NCBI RefSeq assembly: GCF_001482385.1
Contig: NZ_CP013611.1
Location: forward strand, 4,099,501-4,163,500
DNA: 64,000 nucleotides
Source: Pseudoalteromonas rubra
Lineage (GTDB): Bacteria > Pseudomonadota > Gammaproteobacteria > Enterobacterales > Alteromonadaceae
Direction: 5' to 3'
Shown here piece after piece: positions 16,755 to 25,803 of the stretch. The first letter of the stretch is position 1, and each line of letters begins with the position of its first letter. The translations under genes were made by a program, and so were the position numbers. The notes beneath the pieces were generated by a model, which ran no database searches, was not told the origin of the DNA, and was given only the letters and a program-made list of their open reading frames with translations.

Positions 16755-17744
16755 ATGTCTCTGACCAATTTTAGTGCCATAGATATGGCACGCTTACCTA
16801 CGCCGAAGCTGATTGAGCCGCTGAGCTTTGATGAGATAAAAACCGCGATTGTGGCGGAGTTTTCACAGCGCTATGACGGGGAAGGGCTGGATTATGCCAG
16901 TGATCCCGCCATTAAGCTCATAGAGGCCTTTGCCTATCGGGAAATGCTGTTGCGGCAACGCATTAATGAGGCGGCCGAAGCTGTTTTACTGGCCAAAGCC
17001 AGCAGCAGTGAGCTGGATTATCTGGGGGCGCGCTTTGGTGTTGAACGTGCCGAGCTCGCACCGGGTAGTGACACCGTGATCCCTCCTGTGCCAGCGCAGT
17101 ATGAAAGTGATGAGCGCTATCGTGAACGCATTCGCCTGGCACTGGAAGGATTCAGTACCGCGGGACCCGCGGGCGCCTATGTGTTTCATGCTATGAAAGC
17201 CTCACCGAAGGTGCGGGATGTGTATGTATCCGCACCTGAATTCGAGCGCGCAACTGTGGTTGATGGCACTGCGACAAGCGCGTTTGTACTTAACTGTACA
17301 TCAAATGCAGGATTGAGCGAGCCGATGCCGGGTGATGTGGCAGTGACCATCCTCAGTGAAGAGGGCTCGGGCCTGGCATCAGACACTTTACTGAATACAG
17401 TCCAGACGTATCTTAGCCAGGATGAGATCCGTCCGCTGACGGACAGAGTCAGGGTGAAACCTGCTTTGATACGCCGTTTCAGCATCAACGCGCGCTTGTA
17501 TGTGTATCCAGGGATGGACAGCAATGCAATAAAACAGCTGGCGATTGACACCACCTCAGACTGGCTCAGTGAACACCGTAAGCTCGGCCATGATATTTCC
17601 CTGTCAGCCCTGTATGCGGTATTGCATCGTGAGGGGGTGCAGCGGGTTGAGTTACTCGAACCACAGTGGGATATCACGGTGGGGCAGGATGAAGCAGCAT
17701 ACTGTACTTCGATAGCAGTCGACATTGGAGGCGAGCATGTCTGA
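16755..17744 (+). CDS. Baseplate wedge protein gpJ, module 2
   Basis: This 329-residue protein is the longest of the four gpJ paralogues. Core motifs AFAYREMLLRQRINEAAEAVLLAKASSSELDYLGARFGV and DERYRERIRLALEGFSTAGPAGAYVFHAMKASPKVRDVYV are conserved. Two insertions explain its length: about 15 residues before DERYRERI, and about 30 residues (FERATVVDGTATSAFVLNC) between the SPKVRDVYV region and VAVTILSEEG. AGGAG precedes the ATG. It overlaps its gpI by eight bases. Confidence 0.9.
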   Translation: MSLTNFSAIDMARLPTPKLIEPLSFDEIKTAIVAEFSQRYDGEGLDYASDPAIKLIEAFAYREMLLRQRINEAAEAVLLAKASSSELDYLGARFGVERAELAPGSDTVIPPVPAQYESDERYRERIRLALEGFSTAGPAGAYVFHAMKASPKVRDVYVSAPEFERATVVDGTATSAFVLNCTSNAGLSEPMPGDVAVTILSEEGSGLASDTLLNTVQTYLSQDEIRPLTDRVRVKPALIRRFSINARLYVYPGMDSNAIKQLAIDTTSDWLSEHRKLGHDISLSALYAVLHREGVQRVELLEPQWDITVGQDEAAYCTSIAVDIGGEHV

Positions 17745-18459
17745 GTCACTGTTACCCTGTCAGGCGAGTCAGTTTGAACGTGCGCTGGATAACGCAGGCA
17801 GTCGCATTGCACAGCTGCCCGTGTCACTCTCGCAACTGTGGGATCCGTGGCGCTGTCCGGCACATTTTCTGCCCTGGTTGGCTGATGGATTAAGCGTGGA
17901 CAGCTGGGACAGTCTCTGGCCCGAGCAGGTTCAGCGCCAGGTGATTGCTGCCAGTGTACCGAATCACAGAATTAAAGGTACCGTCGGGGCAATCAAGCAG
18001 TCTCTGCACAGCCTGAACGCCAGTGTGGAACTGACTGAGTGGTGGCAAACCGGTGGTGTACCTCATAGCGCTGAGTTACTGGCACTGGCCCATGAAAACC
18101 TGGATCCACAAGGCAGCACATTACTGACCCCAAAACTTCAGGCACAGCTGTGGCAAAGCGTGGCAGCGACTAAGCCATGCCGCAGCCAGATCCAATTTAG
18201 TGTTGGGGTGATGCTACAGAACAATCTGGCTATGGCCGCGGGCTCGGATGCTGTCAGTGCTCAGACTGGTCGATGGCACCAACACTACGATTTTACTTTT
18301 TCAACTTCATCAACATACCTGTCAGGGGCTGCACAGTCTTTGTCGGTGTCTACACCCTGTTTACGTCAGTCCGCACACATGCAACTGAATAGTGGGGTGT
18401 GGGCGGCTGGCGGCATGGTAATTACGCAGCTGCAACAGGTCGCGATGACAACCGTTTAG
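17737..18459 (+). CDS. Tail protein gpI, module 2
   Basis: The gene encodes 240 residues from the ATG at 17737, with GGAGG just upstream inside gpJ. The core LWDPWRCPAHFLPWLADGLSVDSWDSLWPEQVQRQVIAASVPNHRIKGTVGAIKQSL matches modules 1 and 4. It is the shortest gpI of the cluster and lacks the long C-terminal extension of module 1. It probably joins the module 2 gpJ to the collar-type protein at 18467. Confidence 0.88.
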   Translation: MSESLLPCQASQFERALDNAGSRIAQLPVSLSQLWDPWRCPAHFLPWLADGLSVDSWDSLWPEQVQRQVIAASVPNHRIKGTVGAIKQSLHSLNASVELTEWWQTGGVPHSAELLALAHENLDPQGSTLLTPKLQAQLWQSVAATKPCRSQIQFSVGVMLQNNLAMAAGSDAVSAQTGRWHQHYDFTFSTSSTYLSGAAQSLSVSTPCLRQSAHMQLNSGVWAAGGMVITQLQQVAMTTV

Positions 18460-18466
18460 GCAAGCT

Positions 18467-19021
18467 ATGAGTATCTATACACCAATTATTACCCAGGCGG
18501 GGATCAACGCCGCCGTGAATGCACAGACCCATGGCATTCAATTAGAGATCGGGCGCATTGGCGTCGGTGACACAGGCTATGTGCCTAATCGCACCCAGAC
18601 GCGGCTGCAAAATGAACGAAACAATGTCCAGGTCAGTGACGGCCGGGTGGTGGGTGATGGCCAGTTTCATTTGTCCGGTATATTTACCGACGACACACAA
18701 TATGCCGTCCGCGAAGTGGGCTTTTATCTGAATGATCATTCCGATGATGCACAGAAAACCTTGTTTGCCATCTGGTCGCATCCGGAGCATGTATTGTTTT
18801 ATCAAACCCCGGTTGCCCGCGTGGTACAGGGCTTTGACCTGACATTAACGGCGGTGCCGTATGAGCATCTGACTGTGAATACCAGCGGGGATCTGAAGCT
18901 GTTTCACACCCCCGAATTTGTGGCCATGACAGAGGCGCAAACCAGTATGGTCATTGCCCAGTTGCAGTCAAACCACAGACAAATTCAATTTAACGAACGT
19001 TTACTCGAACTAGGAGTGTAA
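18467..19021 (+). CDS. Tail-collar fibre protein (gpH N-terminal type, DUF3751-like), module 2
   Basis: This 184-residue paralogue of the proteins at 14507 and 30672 has the same order of motifs: ITQAGINAAVNAQTHGIQLEIGRIGVGDTGY, YAVREVGFYLND and LFAIWSH. Its end (MTEAQTSMVIAQLQSNHRQIQFNERLLELG) resembles the C-terminal helix of the other two, which ends in a short MHRxxK/Q-like helix. It lies two bases before the fibre gene. Confidence 0.85.
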   Translation: MSIYTPIITQAGINAAVNAQTHGIQLEIGRIGVGDTGYVPNRTQTRLQNERNNVQVSDGRVVGDGQFHLSGIFTDDTQYAVREVGFYLNDHSDDAQKTLFAIWSHPEHVLFYQTPVARVVQGFDLTLTAVPYEHLTVNTSGDLKLFHTPEFVAMTEAQTSMVIAQLQSNHRQIQFNERLLELGV

Positions 19022-19023
19022 CT

Positions 19024-19746
19024 ATGAGTAATTCACAAACTATGTCGCTGGATCAGCGTATCGCAGCGTTGCAGCAAACCAATGGAGAGCTGGTGGCATC
19101 AAACAATACGCTGACTCAAACCGTCACCGGAAAAATGTCTGCGATAAACGCCACAGTCGCCAGCGCAGAGGCACGTATGGATCAGGCCATCGCAAACCTG
19201 GCAGCAAGTCATTCAGATACACGTATCAATTATTATGATCGGCTTGTTCACTCAAAGAGCTCGCTGGAAATACAAGCTGAGGAAGGTCAGGAGTATATCT
19301 CCAAATGGAAGAAAGTGCCTGTTACCACTGGTTGTTACCAATACCCCAGTGTCGGCTCTCTGACAAGAGTACACTTTACCAATTCCTACATGAAAGAACC
19401 GGGCTATTATGAAAAACCCGTTCAATATGATCAGGACTGGAGCGTTACGCAGATGCAGTTTGTGCTAGCGAATGAAAAAGCAACCAGTGAGCAAATAAAT
19501 CAAATGCTTGACGAACAAGGAAGTGTTTTACTTAAAACTGGCTATTGGGATGCTACGCCGAGAATGCTTACTATTCCTTGTATCTCTATTTCAGGTTTGC
19601 ACCCTTACTCAGTGTTGTTTGTAAGATTTATAAACAGCAATAGTACGCAAATATCTGATCCCCGGCCTTTGCAAAACATAACTCAATTTGGTTATGCCAC
19701 GTTTGCTGTAGACCGCGTTGTTAACTATCCGCATATCAAAGTATAG
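19024..19746 (+). CDS. Tail fibre / receptor-binding protein, module 2
   Basis: This 240-residue protein has an N-terminal helical coiled coil (SLDQRIAALQQTNGELVASNNTLTQTVTGKMSAINATVASAEARMDQAI, about residues 8-56) and then a beta-rich C-terminal domain of about 170 residues unlike the other fibres. The position between the collar-type protein and the partner gene is the same as in modules 1 and 4. A coiled-coil stalk plus a variable tip is typical of short receptor-binding fibres; the receptor is unknown. Confidence 0.68.
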   Translation: MSNSQTMSLDQRIAALQQTNGELVASNNTLTQTVTGKMSAINATVASAEARMDQAIANLAASHSDTRINYYDRLVHSKSSLEIQAEEGQEYISKWKKVPVTTGCYQYPSVGSLTRVHFTNSYMKEPGYYEKPVQYDQDWSVTQMQFVLANEKATSEQINQMLDEQGSVLLKTGYWDATPRMLTIPCISISGLHPYSVLFVRFINSNSTQISDPRPLQNITQFGYATFAVDRVVNYPHIKV

Positions 19747-19756
19747 GAGTATTGAA

Positions 19757-20116
19757 ATGGAACAATTTCCAACCCCAGAAGCAGAGTTGGTAATGCAGGC
19801 AAGCCTGGATAAGCAGGTCAAGCGAGGTCAAATCACCCTGCAAGTAGGTGACAATGAGTCACTGTTAGGCACTACCTCAGATACGGCGCACCTGTTACTG
19901 GTGGAGTTTTCCAAGCTAGTATCTTCGATTGCCAGTGCAACCTCTCTGGATGATATTAAAGCCTCGGCGCAAGACTGCACTGACCTTATTGGTACAATCA
20001 GTGAACAGGTTGATTCTGGTGCCCTGTATTTCCCCTATCAACAAAAAGGGACTGAGGTGGTTTTATCTGACATTCAAAGCCGTGCTAAAGGTGTGTCTGA
20101 GATTTTGGCACCCTAA
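19757..20116 (+). CDS. Fibre assembly partner, module 2
   Basis: The gene encodes 119 residues from the ATG at 19757 (AGGAG upstream; a longer frame from 19718 lies inside the fibre). It is homologous to the C-terminal two-thirds of the module 1 partner at 16230: SLLGTTSDTAHLLLVEF and LYFPYQQKGTEVVLSDI match position for position. It is a likely chaperone or accessory of the fibre just upstream. Confidence 0.6.
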   Translation: MEQFPTPEAELVMQASLDKQVKRGQITLQVGDNESLLGTTSDTAHLLLVEFSKLVSSIASATSLDDIKASAQDCTDLIGTISEQVDSGALYFPYQQKGTEVVLSDIQSRAKGVSEILAP

Positions 20117-20185
20117 TCATTGCCGCTTTGAACTACTTCAAAGGCAGCCTCTGGCGCTGCCAGTACACTCTCCTTGAGGCCTTCC

Positions 20186-21022
20186 ATGACCGACCTTTTC
20201 GATTTTACGGCGCTCCCTGCGCCCGATATTTTAGAATCTATTGAATTTGAAGACATTTATCAGGCGCGTGTGGCGCGGTTTAAAGCCCTTGCGCCGCAGT
20301 ATACTGACGCACTGGCCCTGCAAAGCGATCCGTTATCGGTATGCTTGCAGGTCGAAAGTTACCGCGAGCTGTTACTACGGCAGCGTATTAATGAAGCCGT
20401 ACAGTCTAACTTACTGGCAACAGCGCAGGATGCTGATCTGGACCAACTTGGGCTGTTTTACGGTGTCCTGCGGGCAGCCAGTGAAGCAGACAGCGGGTTC
20501 CGTCAACGGATCCGGCAAAAGACCCTGGCATCCAGTACGGCGGGCAGTAAAGATCATTATCGCAATGCGGCACTGACTGCCGCGCCCAGTGCGATCCGTG
20601 ATGTGGAAGTAGACAGTCCCGAGTCCGGTAAGGTACGCGTGGCGGTGTTATTTCATGCGGACCAGGAGCCGACAGCGGCATTACAGCAAGTACGCAGCTA
20701 TGTACTCAGTGATGAAGTCAAAGTACTGACTGATACAGTGGACGTAGAGCTGGCAGAGGCCATTGAGGTGGATGTCCACGCTGATATTTACCTCAATTCA
20801 AATACACCTTTACGGGTGTTTGAACAGCTGGAAGCCAAGCTGCGTGCTGCATGGCAGACAGAGCTGTCGCTGGGCACGGTGATGACACCCAGTTGGCTCA
20901 GTGCTCAGTTACATGTTGCAGGCGTCAAGCATGTTGAAATCCATACCCCTGCTTCTTTGGTCGAAGTGGCGGCAAATCAATATGTTCAGCTGAAGCAGGT
21001 AAGTTTATGTCTGAAAACTTAA
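20186..21022 (+). CDS. Baseplate wedge protein gpJ, module 3
   Basis: The gene encodes 278 residues from the ATG at 20186, preceded by TTGAGG; a TTG four codons earlier is less likely. gpJ motifs are VESYRELLLRQRINEAVQSNLLATAQDADLDQLGLFYGV, DSGFRQRIRQKTLASSTAGSKDHYRNAALTAAPSAIRDVEV and ADIYLNSNTP. It is the third gpJ, with a gpI partner (overlap 16 bases) and an entirely different set of downstream appendage genes. Confidence 0.88.
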   Translation: MTDLFDFTALPAPDILESIEFEDIYQARVARFKALAPQYTDALALQSDPLSVCLQVESYRELLLRQRINEAVQSNLLATAQDADLDQLGLFYGVLRAASEADSGFRQRIRQKTLASSTAGSKDHYRNAALTAAPSAIRDVEVDSPESGKVRVAVLFHADQEPTAALQQVRSYVLSDEVKVLTDTVDVELAEAIEVDVHADIYLNSNTPLRVFEQLEAKLRAAWQTELSLGTVMTPSWLSAQLHVAGVKHVEIHTPASLVEVAANQYVQLKQVSLCLKT

Positions 21023-21858
21023 CCCCGAATACACCTTTAGTACCACCCAATCACACTCCACTACAACGGGCGTTAGATCAGCACGGGCAGCTCACTCAAA
21101 CACTGGAAGCAAGTATTTCGTTGCTGAGGGGCTTTAAGTCTCACCCCAACCCTAACTTGTTGCCCTGGCTGGTTTGGGAATATGGTTTGGATCCATTGGA
21201 GCCGTATCTGGACAACCTGGATCAGGTGTTGTTGCAGGGGCTGAGCTGGCAGCGGATCCGAGGTACGCGGGCGAGTCTGGCGATGGCTGTCGGCTGGCTC
21301 GGGGAACCCTTATTGCACATTGAGGAGTCTGGATCACCTCGGCACTTTTATCGTTATCAGTTGCATCTTGATAGTGTACCAGGTGAGTGGCAACTCAATC
21401 GGCTGGCACAGCTGAGTGAGCTAAGTGCACCGGCCCGCAGCGAGCTGGTCCGGATCACTTATCAGCTTGATATTCGCGAACTAGCGCTTTCGTCGGGACA
21501 GTTCGGCGACTTGCTCAGTGATCAGTCTGGTTTTCGTTATACCTTGCAAGATGGCAAGCAAGTGAGGCTGTCTCGCCAGCGTACGCACCGCGGACGAACG
21601 GAACTGTCTGCGCAGAGCGGGAGCAAGGTGTTGCGCAAGCGAGGCCAACTGTGGGGTCAGGTCCACAATCACCAGCTGGGTACGCTGGTGCTCAGTGAAC
21701 CGTCTGCAAGCCACCTTCAGTCTGGTATTTCGCATCAACGTGCCATTGTTAGTCATATCCAAACCCAACCCGGACTCTGGCAAGCAAGCTGGTCAATAGT
21801 GAGTTGGTCTGACAGTCAGACACCTCAGCTTGTGCAGTGCCATTACTCACTTACTTAA
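21007..21858 (+). CDS. Divergent gpI-like tail protein, module 3
   Basis: This 283-residue protein sits where gpI is expected. It keeps NLLPWLVWEYGLDPLEPYLDNLDQVLLQGLSWQRIRGTRASLAMAVGWLG, aligning with the LLPWLAW...KGT...AL part of the other gpI proteins, but lacks the WDPxxCP element before it. The C-terminal 150 residues are beta-rich and specific to this copy. This divergence fits a wedge that accepts another type of appendage. Confidence 0.75.
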   Translation: MSENLTPNTPLVPPNHTPLQRALDQHGQLTQTLEASISLLRGFKSHPNPNLLPWLVWEYGLDPLEPYLDNLDQVLLQGLSWQRIRGTRASLAMAVGWLGEPLLHIEESGSPRHFYRYQLHLDSVPGEWQLNRLAQLSELSAPARSELVRITYQLDIRELALSSGQFGDLLSDQSGFRYTLQDGKQVRLSRQRTHRGRTELSAQSGSKVLRKRGQLWGQVHNHQLGTLVLSEPSASHLQSGISHQRAIVSHIQTQPGLWQASWSIVSWSDSQTPQLVQCHYSLT

Positions 21859-21878
21859 CCACTAAACAAGGAGTTACA

Positions 21879-22358
21879 TTGTCTATTTTCACCTTTAACG
21901 GGCGGACCCTGCTTGCGCGCAGTGTGGCCCAAACCTCCCTTTATCTGGCCTGGGGCCGCGGTGATGGCAACTGGCAAACGCCCCCATCTGAACCCATTAG
22001 TGCCACGCAACTGGCCGATCCCTTAGGGTATCGCAAAGTGAAATTCCAGGGCTTTTGTGAGCCGGATGAGCAAGGCGATATCGATGTGCAGGGGGCGCGT
22101 TATCGCTACAGCGCTGAGCCTACGCGTCATGTTTATTGTCAGTTTGTTTTTGATTTTGAAGATGCGCAGGGCGAAACCATTCGTGAACTGGGGATTTTTT
22201 CAGGCACAACCTTCACAGCCGATGTGGCAGCGGGACAGGTCTATGTACCGCCAGAGCAAGTCGCATCAACGGGGACTTTGTTGCTGTTGGATCACCGGGC
22301 GCCTTTGGTTAGAGAACCAGGCGTTCGGGAAAGTTTTGAATTTGTGATGAGTTTTTAG
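21879..22358 (+). CDS. Baseplate/tail appendage protein, module 3
   Basis: The gene encodes about 159 residues. The start is TTG at 21879 because AAGGAG lies at 21868-21873; the upstream ATG at 21837 would overlap gpI and misses the ribosome site. Sequence features such as ETIRELGIFSGTTF recall the 'IGEIG' turn of tail-collar proteins, so it may be a distant functional equivalent of the collar-type protein in modules 1, 2 and 4. It overlaps nothing and lies eight bases before the large DUF4815-like gene. Confidence 0.6.
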   Translation: MSIFTFNGRTLLARSVAQTSLYLAWGRGDGNWQTPPSEPISATQLADPLGYRKVKFQGFCEPDEQGDIDVQGARYRYSAEPTRHVYCQFVFDFEDAQGETIRELGIFSGTTFTADVAAGQVYVPPEQVASTGTLLLLDHRAPLVREPGVRESFEFVMSF

Positions 22359-22366
22359 GAGAGCCC

Positions 22367-24343
22367 ATGCTACAGGATTATTATCACAATTATGATAAAG
22401 CCAATGGCTATGAGCGGCTGCTGTTTCGTTCCGGGCGTGGTTTGCAAAGCCGGGAACTAAACGATTTACAATCGCAGGTTCGCCACCAGGTTAAAGGGAT
22501 TGCCGACGTCTTGCTCAAAGATGGTGATTTGGTGTCCGGCGATGATGTCGTGATAGACGCTGTGTCGGGAGAGGTTCAGCTGAGCACAGCCCAGGTATAT
22601 CTGGACGGTCATATCAGGGACATAGCCGCAGCCAAATTTACTATTGCGCTGCAAGGTGGTGTGGACATTGGAGTCTGGCTCACCCACAGCGTTGTAACGG
22701 AAACTGAAGATCCTTCGCTTAGAGATCCGGCCGTCAATGCCCTCAATTATGATGAGCCCGGCGCTGCCAGATTGCAGCAGCATTGTCAGTGGGGACTGCG
22801 AGAGGACGCGCTGGCCGAGGACGATGCGTTTTATCCTGTACACCGTATTGAAGATGGTGTGCTGATCATCAAGCAAGCACCACCTCAGCTGGATGCGGTG
22901 ACTCAGGCACTGGCCCGTTATGACCGTGAAGCCAACGGCGGCAGCTATGTCGTTGAAGGGATGGCGCTGAGTTATCGTGACCGCGAAGCCGATCAGCAGG
23001 TCTTTAGCCTGCAAGAGGGGAAGGCGCATATTCAGGGATATGAAGTGGCCTTTGATACTGCGCGCAGCACTGCCTTTGACTGGGACCCGGATATTGGCAC
23101 GGTCAGAGAAGAGCCCAAGGCGTTTATCAGTGTTCCGGCATCAGACGATGGCGCACGCAGTATGCGGGTTGACCTGGACTTCTTTCCGGTTAAAGCCGTA
23201 GAAGAAGTGAATGTCAGCATAGAAAAAAGCGCGATATTGACGCGGGCTCAACTGGCAGGTGGAGAGGATCTGCTTCCGGATGAGTCAGTACTGGAGATCC
23301 TGAGTGTCACGCAGGGAGAGACGACCTTTGTTGCCGGCGTTGATTTCCTCTTCTTACGGAATCACATCAGCTGGCAGCTCAGTGGTGCAGAACCAGCCCC
23401 TGGCAGCCAGTTTGAGGTGCGATACCGCTTTCGTACTCAGGTGGCAATTGAACATGATGAGTTCGGTTTTACCCTGCAAAAGCAGCAGCCACAGGGAGAG
23501 CTGGTTGAGAATGCTCTGATCACTGTGGACTATCAGTGGTATCGGCCACGCATTGATCTTGTGGTGCTGGACCGCTTTGGTCAGCTTAAGCGCATTAAAG
23601 GACAACCGGCACATCAGCTGCCCGTTGCGCCAAAAGTGCCGGCCAATCATCTGCCACTGGCGCAGGTGAGTCAGAGCTGGTTTACCGATCAGGCACCGGA
23701 GATTGAAAACCTTGCGGTCAGGGCGGTGTCTATGTCTGAGCTGGAACAAATGCAGTCTCAGATCAGTGACTTATATCAGTTGCTGGCGATTGAGCGGTTG
23801 CGTAATGACGCCAACAGTGAGGAATCTGCCAGCAAGTTCGGCGTATTTGTCGACCCTTTCATTGATGATGATATGCGTGATGCCGGCATTGAACAAACGG
23901 CAGCGATTGTCGATGGTGAGCTTATTTTACCCCTGAGCGCGGATATCATTGAACTGCCTTTGCCAAGCGGTAATGTGCTGACTTTGCCTTATGAACTTGA
24001 AGACGTGCTGGCGCAAACGAAACAAACTGGCAGCATGAAGGTCAACCCCTATCAGGCAGTTGAACCTATTCCTGCCACGGTGCGTTTGACACCCAGTGTC
24101 GACCACTGGACCCAGACAAGCCGCAGCTGGACCAGCCCCATCACCCGACGTTTTGATATCGGCCGGGGGTTGCGCAGGTTAACGCGCACACGCACCAGCA
24201 CTCAGGTGCTGAGCCGCACCACGCGTCAGGCTCAATTCATGCGTTCACGTTGGGTGAACTTTACTATATCCGGATTTGGTCCGCAGGAAACCCTGGAGCG
24301 GGTGACCTTTGATGGGATCAGTGTCCAGGCTCAGGAGGTTTAA
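22367..24343 (+). CDS. Large DUF4815-like phage tail protein, module 3
   Basis: This 658-residue protein has an N-terminus (MLQDYYHNYDKANGYERLLFRSGRGLQSRELNDLQSQ) and following region matching the DUF4815 phage-structural family as I know it: 'YDR..FR.G..LQ..ELN.LQ'. It is followed by long beta-rich segments and a basic Arg-rich stretch near the C-terminus (RRFDIGRGLRRLTRTRTSTQ). Such proteins occur in baseplate/fibre regions of some tailed phages. It ends at the A of the next gene's ATG, so the two are coupled. It has no counterpart in the other three modules. Confidence 0.7.
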   Translation: MLQDYYHNYDKANGYERLLFRSGRGLQSRELNDLQSQVRHQVKGIADVLLKDGDLVSGDDVVIDAVSGEVQLSTAQVYLDGHIRDIAAAKFTIALQGGVDIGVWLTHSVVTETEDPSLRDPAVNALNYDEPGAARLQQHCQWGLREDALAEDDAFYPVHRIEDGVLIIKQAPPQLDAVTQALARYDREANGGSYVVEGMALSYRDREADQQVFSLQEGKAHIQGYEVAFDTARSTAFDWDPDIGTVREEPKAFISVPASDDGARSMRVDLDFFPVKAVEEVNVSIEKSAILTRAQLAGGEDLLPDESVLEILSVTQGETTFVAGVDFLFLRNHISWQLSGAEPAPGSQFEVRYRFRTQVAIEHDEFGFTLQKQQPQGELVENALITVDYQWYRPRIDLVVLDRFGQLKRIKGQPAHQLPVAPKVPANHLPLAQVSQSWFTDQAPEIENLAVRAVSMSELEQMQSQISDLYQLLAIERLRNDANSEESASKFGVFVDPFIDDDMRDAGIEQTAAIVDGELILPLSADIIELPLPSGNVLTLPYELEDVLAQTKQTGSMKVNPYQAVEPIPATVRLTPSVDHWTQTSRSWTSPITRRFDIGRGLRRLTRTRTSTQVLSRTTRQAQFMRSRWVNFTISGFGPQETLERVTFDGISVQAQEV

Positions 24344-25530
24344 TGATCAAGGCAGACAGCAACGGCCAGATACGTGGCCGTTTTTTGATCCCAGACAATG
24401 TGCCGGTGGGCAGTAAAGATGTGCGTTTCATCGGTGCGAAAGACTCGATGGGGCAGGCGCGTTATACCGGCAATGCCACTATTCGTAGCGAAACGGTACG
24501 CCGTATCAATTCAATTGTGACGGTGCGTTATGACCCATTAGCACAAACCTTTACCTTGCCAGAGCGCCGCTTTATAGCCGCCGTTGAGTTATGGTTTAAA
24601 AAGACAGGAAAGGAAGTGGTTCGCGTGCAGATCCGCGAAACCGAACTGGGGATCCCCAACCAGACGGTGTTGGCTGAGGCCACATTAGAGCAAGGCGATA
24701 TTAAACTTGGGGGTGAACCAACCTTGTTTGAATTTACCCCGGTGTCGCTTAATGCCGGTGAAGAATACGCGATAGTAGTGCTCACGGATGGTGACGAGCA
24801 TGAAGTGGCGATTGCTGAACTGGGCAAGTTTGACAGCGACAGTGGATGGGTAACTAGCCAGCCTTATCAGGTCGGTGTGTTGCTGTCTTCAAGTAATGCG
24901 TCAACCTGGACACCGCACCAGAACCGCGATCTGGCGTTTCGTCTTAAAGCCGCCCGCTTTACGCAAACAGAAAGTCAGGTGGCTTTGGGCGAGGTGGCGC
25001 TGGATGGCCACACAGACTTGCTTGCGCTGGCTGTTGCAGAGCGCCCGGGAAGTGACACTCAGCTACAATTTGAGTTTTCAGGCGAAAGCACAGGCACGTT
25101 CAGCTTACAGGAATTACAGTCCGTCCGGCTAGCTAACAAAGCCACAGAAACAATCAATGTCAGTGCCAGGCTGACCGGTACCGCGACCCAGTCTCCGGTA
25201 TTGTTTGAAAGCGTTCAGGCTGCACTGGGCACAGTGGCGGAGCAGGCCGACTACGTGACTCGGGCGATCCCCTGTGAGGTGGATGGCAGTCTTAAAGTGA
25301 GCTTTGAAGCCCAGCTGCCGGGCGTTGCGAAAGTCACGGTACTGATTGAGCAGGGGGATAGCTGGCTTGAAGTGCCGCTGAAATCGACACAGGCCGCGGA
25401 TGAAGGCTGGCAGTTGTGTCATTACCAGCTGGATAGCCTGACCGAGCGCAGTGCAAGGGTAAAATTACTGCTTTCTGGCAGCCATACGGAGCGCCCCCGA
25501 GTGCGCGCTTTACGGGCATTTTCTATCTAA
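24343..25530 (+). CDS. Appendage protein following DUF4815, module 3
   Basis: This 395-residue, beta-rich protein has a predicted start coupled to the previous stop (overlap of one base). It begins with a segment often seen after DUF4815 proteins (IRGRFLIPDNVPVGSKDVRF) and continues with carbohydrate-binding-like beta strands (AQTFTLPERRFIAAVELWFKK, EEYAIVVLTDGDEHEVAIAELG). Probably it forms part of the same appendage as the 658-residue protein. Exact family not recognised. Confidence 0.6.
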   Translation: MIKADSNGQIRGRFLIPDNVPVGSKDVRFIGAKDSMGQARYTGNATIRSETVRRINSIVTVRYDPLAQTFTLPERRFIAAVELWFKKTGKEVVRVQIRETELGIPNQTVLAEATLEQGDIKLGGEPTLFEFTPVSLNAGEEYAIVVLTDGDEHEVAIAELGKFDSDSGWVTSQPYQVGVLLSSSNASTWTPHQNRDLAFRLKAARFTQTESQVALGEVALDGHTDLLALAVAERPGSDTQLQFEFSGESTGTFSLQELQSVRLANKATETINVSARLTGTATQSPVLFESVQAALGTVAEQADYVTRAIPCEVDGSLKVSFEAQLPGVAKVTVLIEQGDSWLEVPLKSTQAADEGWQLCHYQLDSLTERSARVKLLLSGSHTERPRVRALRAFSI

Positions 25531-25539
25531 GGAGGTGGT

Positions 25540-25758
25540 ATGCACAATCCACAAACCCCGCATTTTTCACTGCCTCTGCCGCATCCGGACAATTTGCTGC
25601 AACAAGATGTATTGCGGCTGGCTAATGCCCTGACGGCAGTAGACACGCAGTTATTTCAGCAACAACACGTTCAACAGCAACAGTATCTTGCGGTGCAGGA
25701 GAAGCTGCGTCGCAGCCGCCTGAACCAGCTATTAGGCGAACCCCTGCTTGCGCTTTAG
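25540..25758 (+). CDS. Small Gln-rich protein, module 3
   Basis: This 72-residue protein follows a strong AAGGAGGTGG site. It is helical, with a Gln run (QQQHVQQQQYLAVQEK), and is of unknown function. It sits just before the fibre gene, like the 90-residue helical protein of module 1, and may link or stage the fibre. Confidence 0.55.
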   Translation: MHNPQTPHFSLPLPHPDNLLQQDVLRLANALTAVDTQLFQQQHVQQQQYLAVQEKLRRSRLNQLLGEPLLAL

Positions 25759-25803
25759 TGCAGGCCCCTTCATTTACTTTCTAAATCATTCAACGAGGAA
25801 TTT